DNA from: Patella vulgata
Taxonomy: Eukaryota > Mollusca > Gastropoda > Patellidae
NCBI RefSeq assembly: GCF_932274485.2
Contig: NC_065885.2
Coordinates: 28,347,062 to 28,411,061 of the forward strand
Length of the DNA stretch: 64,000 nt
Direction of reading: 5' to 3'
Made by a program: the position numbers and the translations under genes. The number at the start of each line of letters is the position of its first letter. The first letter of the stretch is position 1. Below the pieces are notes generated by a model. It was not told where the DNA came from. It was given only the letters and a program-made list of their open reading frames with translations, and made no database searches. Positions 1-11,459 of the stretch are shown in pieces.

Positions 1-368
1 AATGTTACCCATAATTAAAAGTCGTAAAATCAAATTATCTTTGTAAGGCCAATTCTCTTGGTAAAGAAGACGGCGTGGGTTGTTTGACTTAAAGTTTAAA
101 GAAAAAAAACTTGTCTGATATTGATGTTTTAGGTAATGCAAGTTATAATCTAAGAAAGACAGATCACTGCACTTTTTGCATATCCCATGTTCTGACCATG
201 GCTGTCTAAAACGTTAAAAAACGTTTATATAGTGTCCATTACTGATGGAAAGTTTTATACGATTAACTCAGAAAACCATGATTATGATTAATGGCTTTTA
301 TTACTTAAGTTTTAGATGTATTCATCTTCCAGTTGTACAGGTGTACAGGATGGTTGATTATTTTAAAA

Positions 369-618
369 CGAGAGAGAGAGAAAGAGAAAGAGAGAGAGAG
401 GGGGGAGGGGGGACAAATCGGTATTAAATAATACAATTCAGTTAAATAATTTGCTTGTGTGTAGGGGTCTTGTAGCAGTAGTACGGAACCGAAAAACCCA
501 CGAGGTTGGACAGGCGCCCCATACTCCTTGCAACGTACAAGCCTGGGATCGAGACCGTGCCACTTAACTGAATGGCGGAGCCAATGATCTAAAGTACACG
601 CGCCAGATCACTCCACCC
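369..618 (-). mobile_element. SINE-A copy, minus strand, diverged
   Basis: It begins with the reversed (CT)n tail (GA-rich, 369-402), then the reversed body (ACCCACGAGGTTGGACAGGC) and the reversed head ending CACTCCACCCCC. It is more diverged than the 26 kb copy. Confidence 0.8.
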
Positions 619-3300
619 CCACCACAATTAAAACGAACAAATTTAAAAGGTATGCAATTTAATACGTGGTTTAAGATGGGGTCATTTCATGTAATGATCA
701 TTGTATAGAGGCATTGCACGCTTATTTTATACTCCGATGTCATCATTATCAAGGAAAGATCACATTTCGTTTTGTATAAAATTGTTAGATTCCTTGTATC
801 AACGCGTTCAATGCCAGCCATGTTAAAATCAACAATAACAATACCGACGTACGTGTTGTTTGGAAAGCGATTGTCGTGTTGACCTCTCCACAAATTATAT
901 TTTTCTTGTTTTCAAAGTAAAACCTTTTGACACTCTTGTAAGATGTTTATGTCACCCGTACTCACGAAATAACCGTAGAATAAATACTGATTTACACTAG
1001 AATTACCACTAAGTCAGGTTTCAAACATTTGTAAAGTCACTTTAATAAGGTACCACAAAGAAATCACACAGCAATTAACTGTAGGTGAAACTACTCTTGA
1101 TTTACAATATATACAGGTGCTTAGATACATTGTGGATATAGATACCATAGATTAACATGAGTCTGAAGAATTTCGGAATCCTTCCAGGTAAATTAATTAA
1201 ACTATTGATTACCTTAAGATAATCTATTACCACAAAAAAGAAATCCAGAAACTAAGAAATCTTCGAGTATTGATCTAGCGATCACTAAAAGGGAATGGTG
1301 GGGCCAGCCATTTGGGAATTGCTAAAAGGGTAAATCTTTTAAATCTAGAAAGTCAGAATCTTCAAAACATCGAATAACGAACAAATAGGACGTCAAATTA
1401 AAATTACTAAATGGGGGAATTTTAAAACCCGAAGAATCACTAAAGCTCAGATCCACTAAAACGTTACTGGTTTTACAGATCCATCGGTTTACCGAATCCT
1501 CCATCCAATTTTTTGTGATTTTTAGTGATAGATCGTATTGATTTCACTAATTGGGAAATATTGGGACGGCACATCAGATTTTATTTCAGCTTAGTATTAC
1601 ATTATTCTTTATAATAAATTAATGGCGACACTGCAAAAAACATAGGTGTAAAGTCTGTTGGGTGGTCCCTGTCATTTAAACTGTTTATTTACACACACTT
1701 TAATGATAGACATTATTGAATACAGGTTTAATCAAACTAACACAAAAGCTTGTAAACCCCCCTTTCTACAAATTCCTTTACAGTAAAATGTCTTCCCCGA
1801 GTAAGGGGCGGATTGGGGCCGGGAACCGGCCCGGGCTCCCGTGTTAGAGCGGCCCCTTTTACTGACCGCGGAGCCCGGACGGGGGACCGGGGGCTCTCCC
1901 CCGACAAAATTTTGAAAAATGAACCCCAAATATGCGATTTGGTGGCATATCTGATTATAACCTCTGTCAAATAATATATCTCATAAATCGATTAATTTAG
2001 GCCAAAACCCCGACCTGCAAGTAATTTACAACCATCAACCTGTGAAATTATCATATCGTCAAATTATTAATTAACGTATTATCATTGTATCATCAAGAGT
2101 CAAGAGAATTTAACTGGTTGAGAAAATTGTTACCATTTGATTAACCAGTTAGGAATATTGAATAATTAGGAATATTTTCATTGAAAAATGTCCCATTCTT
2201 GTTACCGGGAGCGCTAGTTGATTCCTCCTGTGATGGAAGGCCACGAGACACATTGGTACAGAGTGACGAAGGTGAAATTCATGAAAGCTGCTTTTTGAAT
2301 TTTGGATTTGTTGTTCCAGGTAAATTATTTTACCTTGACCCCGAACTTGAACATTTGACACACTACATATTGATTAATGAACATAGCATTAGTTCAGATA
2401 ATGAATATTCGAGTATAAGGCCACACAAATTTAATTATGAGAATGCGTTTGTCAGAAGCGGCTGGCGGAAATAAAAATAAAAGTAAAATTTGATCTTGGA
2501 CGCAAAATATAGCTACCCCGACAGTGTCGGTTGAATTCGATGAAATTTTCGGATGAAATTCGGAATCCCCATTGCAGGATTCCGAATTCCGGCCCACACC
2601 CAGCACACCCGGCCCAGAAAGTCTATTATACCAGCCCATTCCAGACTCCAGTGATGGCGTGGCGACCAGTTAAAGCCACCGGCCACATACAACATGATCA
2701 TCATCGCTCCCACACTGATCCGCAGTGAATATTTGCTTGGCCGCGATAATCACTGATAAGGATGACATTGATGCGGCTTAATGAGCTAGAAATATTAACT
2801 TTTTTCCTGCCACAAATTAAATTCTAAAACATTTTTTGTATATATTGGAAAAATAAATAAAAGCGTTTGACGTATTTGTAGGTAAAAATTATTTCCGATT
2901 TAGTGTAAATGGGTATTAAAATGACTAAAATGCAACATTCTCTCCGAAGCAGTTATGTCTTATGTAAACAATGCACGCGCCATTCAGCCAATGATTCACA
3001 CCGCGTGCTGTGACAGCACGTGTTAAGGCAGTCATCTATGACAGAGATATTATACGAGACTCGTAATTCTCTGTGAAACAGATTGCATCGCTCCATGACC
3101 GGTCCAATACCCCCCCCCCCCCACACACACACACACACACACACATATAATGTTCAGCAGAAAAGTTGTTATTTTAGACGAATTGGACAAAATTATTTTT
3201 TCCATTTCCGACAGACAGACGAAATAGAGTTAATGGGGGGAATGTTTTCGGTTATTTAATCTATCATACTAGTTTAATTGTTTACTTTGTAATAGTTATG
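619..3300. other. No gene recognised
   Basis: Apart from the GC-rich fragment at 1800-1935 and a short C-run with (CA)n at 3110-3145, I see no gene or known repeat here. Confidence 0.6.
1800..1935. mobile_element. GC-rich fragment, possibly a hAT end
   Basis: The stretch AAGGGGCGGATTGGGGCCGG and the GGGGGCTCTCCCCCGACAAA block stand out from the AT-rich flanks and resemble ends of hAT non-autonomous elements. No second end is seen. Confidence 0.4.
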
Positions 3301-3304
3301 CCCA

Positions 3305-3965
3305 GTATTTCTAGTTAAAAGAGCTAAACCCCGAACTCAATATTTTTCATAATATTATTAGAAATTAAGAACACAAATTAGAATTCAATATTGGTTCATT
3401 TCAATCCATACTGATGGTGTTATGTTGCCGTGAAAATGTGGTATATTAATATCCAATATTTAAGACACAATGAACATTTTAAAATTCGTACACGGGTCGT
3501 GTACCATATCGTTTAGGGCGCAAAAGGAATGAACAAAGAAAAACATATCCCAAATTACAATGCGGTAGTAAATAGTAATGGCTGATTCACAAAAATGATA
3601 AAATAATAATATAAAAAAAACGTGAAGAATGACCTAATTAGGCGTAAACGATTGTCCAATCTCGTGGGTTTTCTCCGGGTCCTCCCGTTTCCTCCCTCTG
3701 CTAAAGACCCATACGCGCAAGTGAATTATTGAAATAAAATAGAACAATATGTTAGTCCCGTAATGACCTAGTTTGTGTCGAGTATACGTTAAACCGCACC
3801 TCTCTCTCTCTCGCGCGCGTATTTCACCGAACATAATTGATTAGAAATTACAAAAAAAAAATTAAAAATTAATATATTATATCACTTTATATACACCCAT
3901 ATTACATTAATATGTGCTGTTAGATGCATTTATGGTTCGAAAGAGCCATGCGCCCTTTAATGGTA
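3305..3965 (+). repeat. Repeat family E copy, interrupted by SINE-A
   Basis: It shares ATCCAATATTTAAGACACAA, CGTGTACCAT, AATGGCTGATTCACAAA and AACATAATTGATTAGAAATT with 29815-30290. The SINE-A at 3648-3822 sits inside. Confidence 0.75.
3648..3822 (+). mobile_element. SINE-A copy, 5' truncated
   Basis: It starts in the body (TGTCCAATCTCGTGGGTTTT) and ends CGTTAAACCGCACCTCTCTC. It interrupts a repeat-family E copy. Confidence 0.85.
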
Positions 3966-4324
3966 GGTATGGATGTAGAGTTTATAATGGTTTAATAATT
4001 AAACCATCTTCTGCCCGCAGCCACAAATATTGGCTAGCCTATATTAACATTCTAATCTACTGCTATGTTTTATTTACATGCGGCTATCACAGAGGGTACA
4101 ATAAGTTTGTCGTGCACACACTGAACCAGATTTAGCAAAACTGGTTTAACTTATTTCACTTTATGTTTATTATCTTACAATTCAGTCTGTACAAAAATTG
4201 GAACCATAAACTTTTATAGTTTTATACATAATTCAGATTTTACGTCCAAAGTTACAATGATAGTGAGCGGAGGGAGAGACAGTGGTCTGAAACCTGAAAG
4301 GTCTGTAATAGTAGAGTCGTCTGT

Positions 4325-4381
4325 TCAGCCTAGCGATTTATTGAAATATAATCGGACCATATGTTAGTCCAGGAATGACCT

Positions 4382-4414
<33 letters not shown>
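4325..4414 (+). mobile_element. SINE-A 3' fragment with (CT)n tail
   Basis: Only the 3' part is present (GCGATTTATTGAAATATAAT, then CCATATGTTAGTCC and GAATGACCTAG), ending in a long CT run. Confidence 0.75.
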
Positions 4415-4416
<2 letters not shown>

Positions 4417-5390
4417 GCCTGTCATGTAGATCATATGGACATTAAAGAAAGGAGCTCTAGGTAATCAAATAACATAAATTGGTTATTATCAAATAAAATA
4501 GTTTGATTATATTAATAAAACGTTGTTAAAGTGTACATGTATATTAATAAATTTATTGCATATTAGATGTTTTCACCTTTTCACACTCCAATAAATGTAC
4601 ATAATACGATCTACCCTGTGTGTAATGGGATACAAATAAAGAGTTATCAGCAAGGGTATCAGAGCATGGATGTACAGAAATGGATTTAAAATGAAATACA
4701 CAATGATTAATCAATTGGTTTATTGTATTAGAACATAAATACAGTACAAACGGATGGGGTCAAAAGTTACGAAAACTGCCCATGCCCTCTCCACATACAT
4801 TGTAATTGACAGTTATTATAGTACAATTGTGAAGAACAAAAAAATAATGAACGATACAAAAAAATGTTATAATAATTAGTTTAAAATCCCATTATAGAAA
4901 AATTCTTAAATATTTGATTTATGAAAGTAATTCTTTTACATACCCAAAGAATCTCACTGGAGAATTTCAATATGAATATTGAAGGGAAAAGATCTCACAA
5001 CGTATAGTATTATGTACCCCCCCCCCCCCCAAAAAAAACCAAAAAAAACAAACGTTTTTCCAGTTGTACAAAAAGAAAGAAAAAAAAAGAAACTAAACTA
5101 CACATACTTTACTTATCCATTGAACCTTTTAGTTGATTTAATATATTTTTGTGTACTTGATTAAAGTTATACATGTACATTTTAATGTCAGTATTTAAAT
5201 TAAACTAGAATCACACCAACGAAGTTTTAGTGCGTCGATTTTACCAATCTTGATACAACGAAAAGTCACAGTGAATGTTTAATATTTTAGACTTTCTTAT
5301 TAATAGGAAGACGTCTATTGATTTCCAACCCATTTCTGTAATGCCCCGTTGTTGCGAAACGATGTTAGAATTCCACATCAGAGAAGTTTA
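4415..5390. other. No gene recognised
   Basis: AT-rich sequence with a C-run and A-run at 5015-5050. Nothing else supported. Confidence 0.6.
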
Positions 5391-5394
5391 TAAC

Positions 5395-5632
5395 TGCCGA
5401 AGGATGGGTAACCTGGTATCTGTTCGGATGGTACAATAAACAGAGGACCAGTATTTACCATTTGGAGCTCGATCAAAATGCGCGACAGATAGAGACCGAA
5501 ATATGAGTAGGCTGTATAGCGCCGATGCATGGGCAAAATTACCCTAATGGCATAGTACATGGCTAATGCCTGTGTCCATTAGCCCGTTTGGCTTGAAGGA
5601 GACGTTAAATCCCCATTGACTTCATTTAATAA
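5395..5632 (+). mobile_element. SINE-B copy, head missing
   Basis: It contains TCTGTTCGGATGGTACAATA, GAGTAGGCTGTATAGCGCCG and GAGACGTTAAATCCCCATTG. Confidence 0.75.
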
Positions 5633-6346
5633 AATAAAACAGCAATTACTATGTAAGTAGTTCTGTTCTTTGGGCTTTATGGTAAAATATATGTAGCAGA
5701 AATATTTATCCTGGGGCGATACCACTGTACATAGATCCTGATACATGATACAGAGAGGTGACCCCCAAAGATATTACTACAACCAGGGATCAATGATCTC
5801 GTAAAAGCCCAATTATTATAATAGAAGCAGACGTTTAGCGTCGGTCACGTTCACATATTAGTGGTGTTATGGTTTGACAACTCTGTGAGTTCTCCATCAA
5901 AGCAACTGCTGATGTGATATTAATTTGATTTCAAGAATATGGAATATGAACAGCCCTTTCTTTGCTTGTGATATAAATGGGAAACTGATACAGAATCACG
6001 TTCGTTGTGAATGAAAATTTTGTTTTATTCTGTTCAAATCCAGCCTCTGGTATCCAGATCAAAGAAACTGATAATATTTTTGAGTTGTTTTTTGGTTGTG
6101 GTCATTGGAGTGATAAATCTTTGTTTAGACAAGGGTGATTCTACAGTTCTATATGTTTAGTTGAAAGGTAAATATTGTAATTATATGCAAGAAAACGGTA
6201 TTCTTTGTAATCTATTAGCTTTTTTGGACTTATTTCATAATTTCGTTCTTCTAATGTCTAGCATTGAATTTCTTAGTGTAATTGTTTCATTCTGCTAAGT
6301 TTATCAATTCACCAGAATTAATTATCTGATTTACTTAAATCAAAAT

Positions 6347-6401
6347 AGGGATCGAACACAGAACCCCAACGCCTAATTCACTGAGCTACCATGACCCCCG
6401 A
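6347..6401 (-). mobile_element. SINE-B head remnant (tRNA-like)
   Basis: Reversed, it reads GGGGGTCATGGTAGCTCAGT and ends TGTGTTCGATCCC, a tRNA A and B box pair. It is far too diverged and short for a working tRNA and fits the SINE-B head. Confidence 0.55.
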
Positions 6402-6687
6402 TTGTTAATGAAGGACAATATGTATATTTGTAATTTACGATTTTAGTGATGTTGATATAGCGTATTCAAAAAAAAACAACCAAAGTTGACCTCCGGATTG
6501 CGTAACAGTTTGAAATATCATTTTGCACGTAATTGAAACAGAATACCCTATTCTATAGTCACGTTTACAATTACTGTAGTAATGGATGGTTGGTTGCTTC
6601 GATTCGAAGTTCAAGGATAATTGTAATTCACATCTCAATTATATTTCTTGTTGAATACACTGTAATTAAAATCAGATGTTAGTTTCG

Positions 6688-6893
6688 TTCCGTTTATTTG
6701 AGTTCAACGTCCTATTTTTCTGCACCAACCGGACTAATGTAATGAAGAGGAGCACACGCCATGCAAGGGAATTTTGCCCGGATAGTGGCGTTTCTGCCCA
6801 CTTTAAATCAAATTACTGTTTGTTTTGTACACTACTGTAATGCTTACCCTATTCCTTAACAAAAGGGGGACATACCCCGGGAAATCCTGAGCA
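6688..6893 (-). mobile_element. SINE-B copy, diverged, interrupted by the hAT element
   Basis: It includes GAGTTCAACGTCCTATTTTT, ACGCCATGCAAGGGAATTTT and GGGAAATCCTGAGCAAATG. The hAT element then begins. Confidence 0.65.
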
Positions 6894-6901
6894 AATGTTT
6901 C

Positions 6902-7780
6902 CATAGGCGTACGAGCCAGGGGGGCAGCTGCCCCCTAACTTTCGGGCAAGCTGACTTTTCGGGCAGACGGGTAAAGTGAAAAAAAATTTTTATTTCATCT
7001 ACTTGGCAAATTAAAGTGCCCGAAATCTAATAAAACATTAATTTTACGGGCTGGAATAGCAGTAAAACGCGTTTGCGACCGTCAAATATTCCAAAAATTT
7101 TCTTAGGGGTCCTGACAAGGTCAGCTCCGCTTCTTCGCCTCTCGAAGAAAACCGGCGCCGCTGTCTGTAAACCTGAAATTTTTTCAGGCATTTCTAGTTT
7201 TGCTTCCCTGTCACCGAGCCCTAATAAAACACTAATTTTACTTATCTTTTAATTGAATACCACGAATTTGTACTGAGTTGACTATGGATTAAAACATTTT
7301 GTCTGGAGCCACTCTACTTTGTGCGACATTTTTCGGGCATCGATTATATTTGTGAATGCAGCTGCAACAGTCTAATTGAATGGTTGGAATTCAAAATGGG
7401 ATTTAGGTTACAAAACCATTGGATACTGTTGGAGTTGCTTACACAGGCTTGAATAGCAGAAAACGCATATGCGGTGGTTAAATTTTCAAAATTTTCTCCG
7501 GGAGGGTGAGGCTGGAATAGCAGGAAAACGCGTTTGCGGCAGTTAAATTTTCAAAATTTTCTGCTAACGGCCCCGTCTTCGTGGACTGTAAACGATTGAT
7601 CTTTTGATTGGAATTCGAGTCAGCCATCTTAATTAGGCTATAATAGACCACTTTGTTCAAAGACTGAAATAGCAGGAAAACGTGTTTGCAGCCGTCAAAT
7701 AATACAAAATTTTCTTTCGGGGGGTGGGGATTTCGGGTTCTGCCCCCCCCCCTAACTGTCATCGAGCCCGTACGCCTATG
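6902..7780. mobile_element. hAT-type non-autonomous element with 8 bp target duplication
   Basis: The ends are inverted (CATAGGCGTACGAGCC at left, the reverse complement of GCCCGTACGCCTATG at right). Both sides carry the 8 bp direct repeat AATGTTTC (6894-6901 and 7781-7788), the size hAT elements make. The interior has G- and C-runs next to the ends and three to four copies of a motif GGAATAGCAGGAAAACGCGT, but no transposase. Confidence 0.85.
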
Positions 7781-7834
7781 AATGTTTCCGTCAACATCAG
7801 CATCCAACACTCGCCCTGGTTGGGGAGATAGTGG

Positions 7835-8660
7835 GGGTGCTCAATTGTCAGTCCGGAACGTCCCGAATTGACATAATTGCAATCAAGTGATACGGAATTC
7901 AGTCCTGTCACAGATCTGCCAGTCCCGACAGCTGGGGTGCTGTGAGTTGAATCGTGACGTATTTTAAATAACAAATATGTTTTCGCTATCATGATTTACT
8001 GAGATATTTTTTATGTAGTCAGCACATGCGTTGTACACCGAAATACTCACTTTCAATCGATTGACACTATTTTTGGAATTGAGAGAGAATTTAATTCGGA
8101 TACCTTCACTGCATATCCATGGAGATGCTCGATTGTCAGTCCAGAACGTCTCGAATTGACATTATTGCAATCGGGTGGCGTGGAATTCAGTGTCCCGTCA
8201 CAGTTCTGCCAGTTCCGACAACAGAGGTGGTGTGTAGAATCGTGGTGTAATTAATACAACGAAACTGTTTTAGCTGTCAAGGTTGGTTGAGATATAGGGG
8301 GGTTGGATGGCTGATGGCTGTATCATAAAGTCTGTCATTGAGTCGACTGGCGTGTTTTCGAATCCCCGGTTGTACGTGACAAGGAGTAGGGTCGCCTGTC
8401 CAACCTCGTGGGTTTTCTCCGGGTCCTCCGGTTTCCTCCCACTGCTAAAGACCCCTATGCGCAAGCGAATTATTGAAATAAAATTAAACCATATGTTAAT
8501 CCCGAAATGACCTAGTTGGTGTCGAGTGGACGTTAAACCCCATTTCTCTCTCTCTCTCTGGTTGATATATTTTCCTGTGCAGTGCACGCATGCGTTGTCA
8601 CTATTTTTGGGATTTACGGAATTCAATTCCGGAACATTCAATCGAGTATCCCCCTTGGCT
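7835..8660 (+). repeat. Two direct units of ~290 bp
   Basis: The unit (TTGTCAGTCCGGAACGTCCC, CGTCACAG.TCTGCCAGT, GCATGCGTTGTCACTATTTT) occurs at 7835-8125 and again from 8127. The second unit is split by SINE-A at 8296-8559. Confidence 0.8.
8296..8559 (+). mobile_element. SINE-A copy, near full length, with target duplication
   Basis: The head starts GGGGGGTTGGATGGCTG and the tail is CGTTAAACCCCATTTCTCTC. GGTTGAGATAT (8285-8295) before and GGTTGATATAT (8560-8570) after form an imperfect target duplication. It splits the second unit of the 7.8-8.6 kb direct repeat. Confidence 0.88.
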
Positions 8661-10015
8661 CCCCAATTAAGAAGATGAGGAAACAAACCGGAACGAAGTG
8701 TTTATATAATTAAAATAAGACAGCTTAATTAGTCTAATTAGATAATAAAATCAGACTTTGATTGATTTCGGTTCGTTTTGTTTCTGTTCTTATTGTACAC
8801 GGTGTTTTCTATTAGACTGATATAAATTCATAGCTTTACTATTTTCATGCAAATGGCGCGAAAATCAAATATGTGAAACCGGAAAAATGACTATGTTTTG
8901 TTCGTCTTTCGCTCGCCCTTCTTCAGTCTTTTATGGTTTCACTTTTCGTTGTTCAACTTCTGCTCCACGAAAAGAAATTTGATGAACTTGGTAGGAATTG
9001 ATTGCCTATGTTAGGCAAATTGTTTAAATACACTTGTCAAGTCATATGTATAGATTTCCCATAAGAGAACAGTTTCGGCGTCTCCTCGAACCTTAGCCGC
9101 TGATTTTGAAAGCAATGTTTCATGGTGTAAATTCAGATCTCTTCACCCTGCTTTGAGACGGAACATGAGCTCCTAGCTTGCATTTGAATGAGTGGTTGGC
9201 CGGGGGGGACTATGTAGTCTGGATTGTGCTTCATCAGATTTGTTCAAATGAAGTTCTATAAATAAAATAATTATTTTTGGAAAATGCCTTAGGTATGGAG
9301 TTGGTCTTAATGTACCCATTCAAATGGTTATTTTACACAAATTTCTTGGTCAACAAAGGGTCATGGGGCACGGGTAACGGATAGGTCAAATGAACTAAGT
9401 ACCGATGGCTCATTAACCCATTGCTTTGTCCTATTAACATAACCTATTTACAAAAGTGATTGACCCGTCCGAAAGTGTTTCATGTACGCACACACCAAAT
9501 CAATATGCACTTAGGTTTTACTTAAAGGACGTAACCTTTAATTCGACCCCGGTAAACTTAGAAGTGGGTCCTCAAGGGCACAATACACAGCCATGATCTA
9601 ACCTGTATGGACGCCTGCAATCTGATACTATAATGCCTCTGATTTTAATCTGGTCATTACGATACCAAATAACCCCTTTTTTATGAATTCTAGAACTAGT
9701 TTGACCATTTCGCCCCGATCACGGTACACGTGATGATAGTGTGAACAAGAGTATTTGTTCATCATCCAAGAGCTAGTAGCCTGAGGAAGAAATAAAGTAA
9801 AGCATTGCCGAATGATGGACTCGAACGATACAGACACAGGTAAGGAAGAGTATGGTCTAGCGGAAGAAACGATTTTGGGTGCCGATCCATAAAACTTCTT
9901 TCGGCATTAAATGTAACTTTCTTTTGGTTGGAGAAATAATGAAGCTATGATTAAATATTATTTTTGAATAATGAAAACTCGAATGAGCATACAAGGCTTA
10001 CGGTATGATATTTCC
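8661..10015. other. No gene recognised
   Basis: I see no coding sequence or repeat that I can support. Confidence 0.55.
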
Positions 10016-10019
10016 GAAA

Positions 10020-10265
10020 ATGTTAGCGAAATTCGCTGTGGCTCTGTGAGTAAGACACTTATATAATATAGCTCGCTAAACAGGAGGTTTCGGCGTGATT
10101 TTCGCTTGTGACTGGTGCAGGGCGGTGGCAGGGAACATCGTCTAGTCACTCGAATGGGACGGAAAACCGAGGTCCCGTGTACAGTTGGAATTCGAATTAA
10201 GTAAGGCACTGCAATGTGTGTGCAGTATTTATTAACCCAGATGGTGAAAATAGGACGTTATACCC
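10020..10265 (+). mobile_element. SINE-B copy, diverged
   Basis: It contains GCTCTGTGAGTAAGACACTT (head), GAATGGGACGGAAAACCGAG and TAGGACGTTATACCCCATTT. The end is included in the 145 bp tandem duplication that follows. Confidence 0.75.
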
Positions 10266-10510
10266 CATTTCATTTTCAAAATTCATTTAATTTTCTATCG
10301 ATAGACCTATAGTGTGATTCGTCAATTCTGCATATATTTATTGACCCTGTGCGAGATTCAGTGTATGCAGTATTTATTAACCCAGATGGTGAAAATAGGA
10401 CGTTATACCCCACTTCATTTTCAAAATTCATTTAATTTTCTATCGATAGACCTATAGTGTGATTCGTCAATTCTGCAACTATTTATTGACCCTGTGCGGG
10501 ATTCAGTTAG
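10221..10510 (+). repeat. 145 bp tandem duplication
   Basis: 10221-10365 and 10366-10510 are almost identical (TGCAGTATTTATTAACCCAG to GACCCTGTGCGAGATTCAGT). The unit includes the end of a SINE-B. Confidence 0.9.
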
Positions 10511-10791
10511 AAATATGCAAATATGTAGCCAATCGAACTTAGGGATGGTGGCTATTGCCTCTGAACTAGAAACGCCGGAACAAGGTTTGTAAACGATGCA
10601 ACTTCTGTTACTCTTTAAAAAAAAACAAAAAAAACCCCAACAGAACAAGACAAAACAAATTAAAATCGACCCTTTTAAGAATTTTTCTTCTCTTTTCTTT
10701 TGTGATATAAATATATATTGCACAGTTTCTGTTATTCATCAGGCTACTAATTATGATATAGAAGATATCCATCGAATACTGCTCTACTGTT

Positions 10792-10793
<2 letters not shown>

Positions 10794-10842
<49 letters not shown>
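10794..10842. repeat. (TA)n microsatellite
   Basis: About 24 TA units without interruption. Confidence 0.97.
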
Positions 10843-10844
<2 letters not shown>

Positions 10845-10889
10845 CCTTTTGTAATGACGAAGTCAGGGATTTGCTTTGCTAAGTTAGGT

Positions 10890-11110
10890 GTAGGGGTTTG
10901 AATGGCCGAAGGTCATGAAACGATCACAAAAGGTGTTAGTTTTCAGCTTAGATTTGAATCACCGAAGGTCAAGAAGCGAGCACAGACACGATGACATAAG
11001 ATGCTAGTTTGGAGCTTGGAATTGAATGAGCGAAGGTCAAGGAGCGAGCACAGAAATGACCACAAAAGGTGTGAGTTTGAATAATGGAAGGTCAAGAAAC
11101 GCCTAAAGGA
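10890..11110 (+). repeat. Minisatellite of 55-68 bp units, four copies
   Basis: GAAGGTCA(A/T)GAA(A/G)CGA recurs at about 10911, 10967, 11035 and 11090, with CACAAAAGGTGTGAGTTTGA-like spacers. Confidence 0.8.
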
Positions 11111-11394
11111 ACTACTGTCTCCACAACAACCAGTTCTGTGAAGGACCGGATCTGTGTGTGGGCCCACTATAGAGTCACCCAAACGAGGAGACTAGTTCTA
11201 TACTCTTGTGACTGTTCCTTTCTTAAAGACAAGTTGCATCAATGCTGCCCATACGAGTATATGTCAAACGCTGGATCAGTTCCCGTTTTGGCTCAGTTTG
11301 CTGTGCATGCTTTTAAAACATCAGTTAGTATCTGTTTCCTTCCTTTTTTTCATCCGGAAACTATTTCTAAGAATCGATAATTGATTTATGTTGC

Positions 11395-11458
11395 TGCTTC
11401 ATTTTTTGTTCGGAGCAAAACAGTATGACGTTAAAACCCCATTTCATTTCATTCCATT
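11395..11458 (+). mobile_element. SINE-B tail fragment
   Basis: GTTCGGAGCAAAACAGTATG followed by ACGTTAAAACCCCATTTCAT is the family B 3' end. Confidence 0.7.
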
Positions 11459-11459
11459 T

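Noticed and set aside
4377-4415. CT-rich runs as polypyrimidine or regulatory tracts (also 23518-23557, 43305-43342)
   Set aside because: Each follows a SINE-A 3' end and is the tail of that element.
6347-6401. Possible tRNA gene
   Set aside because: Only A and B box-like segments are present; length and arms do not fit, and it matches the SINE-B head.
8270-8686. 138-codon minus-strand ORF
   Set aside because: It is the reverse strand of a SINE-A copy and flanking repeat.
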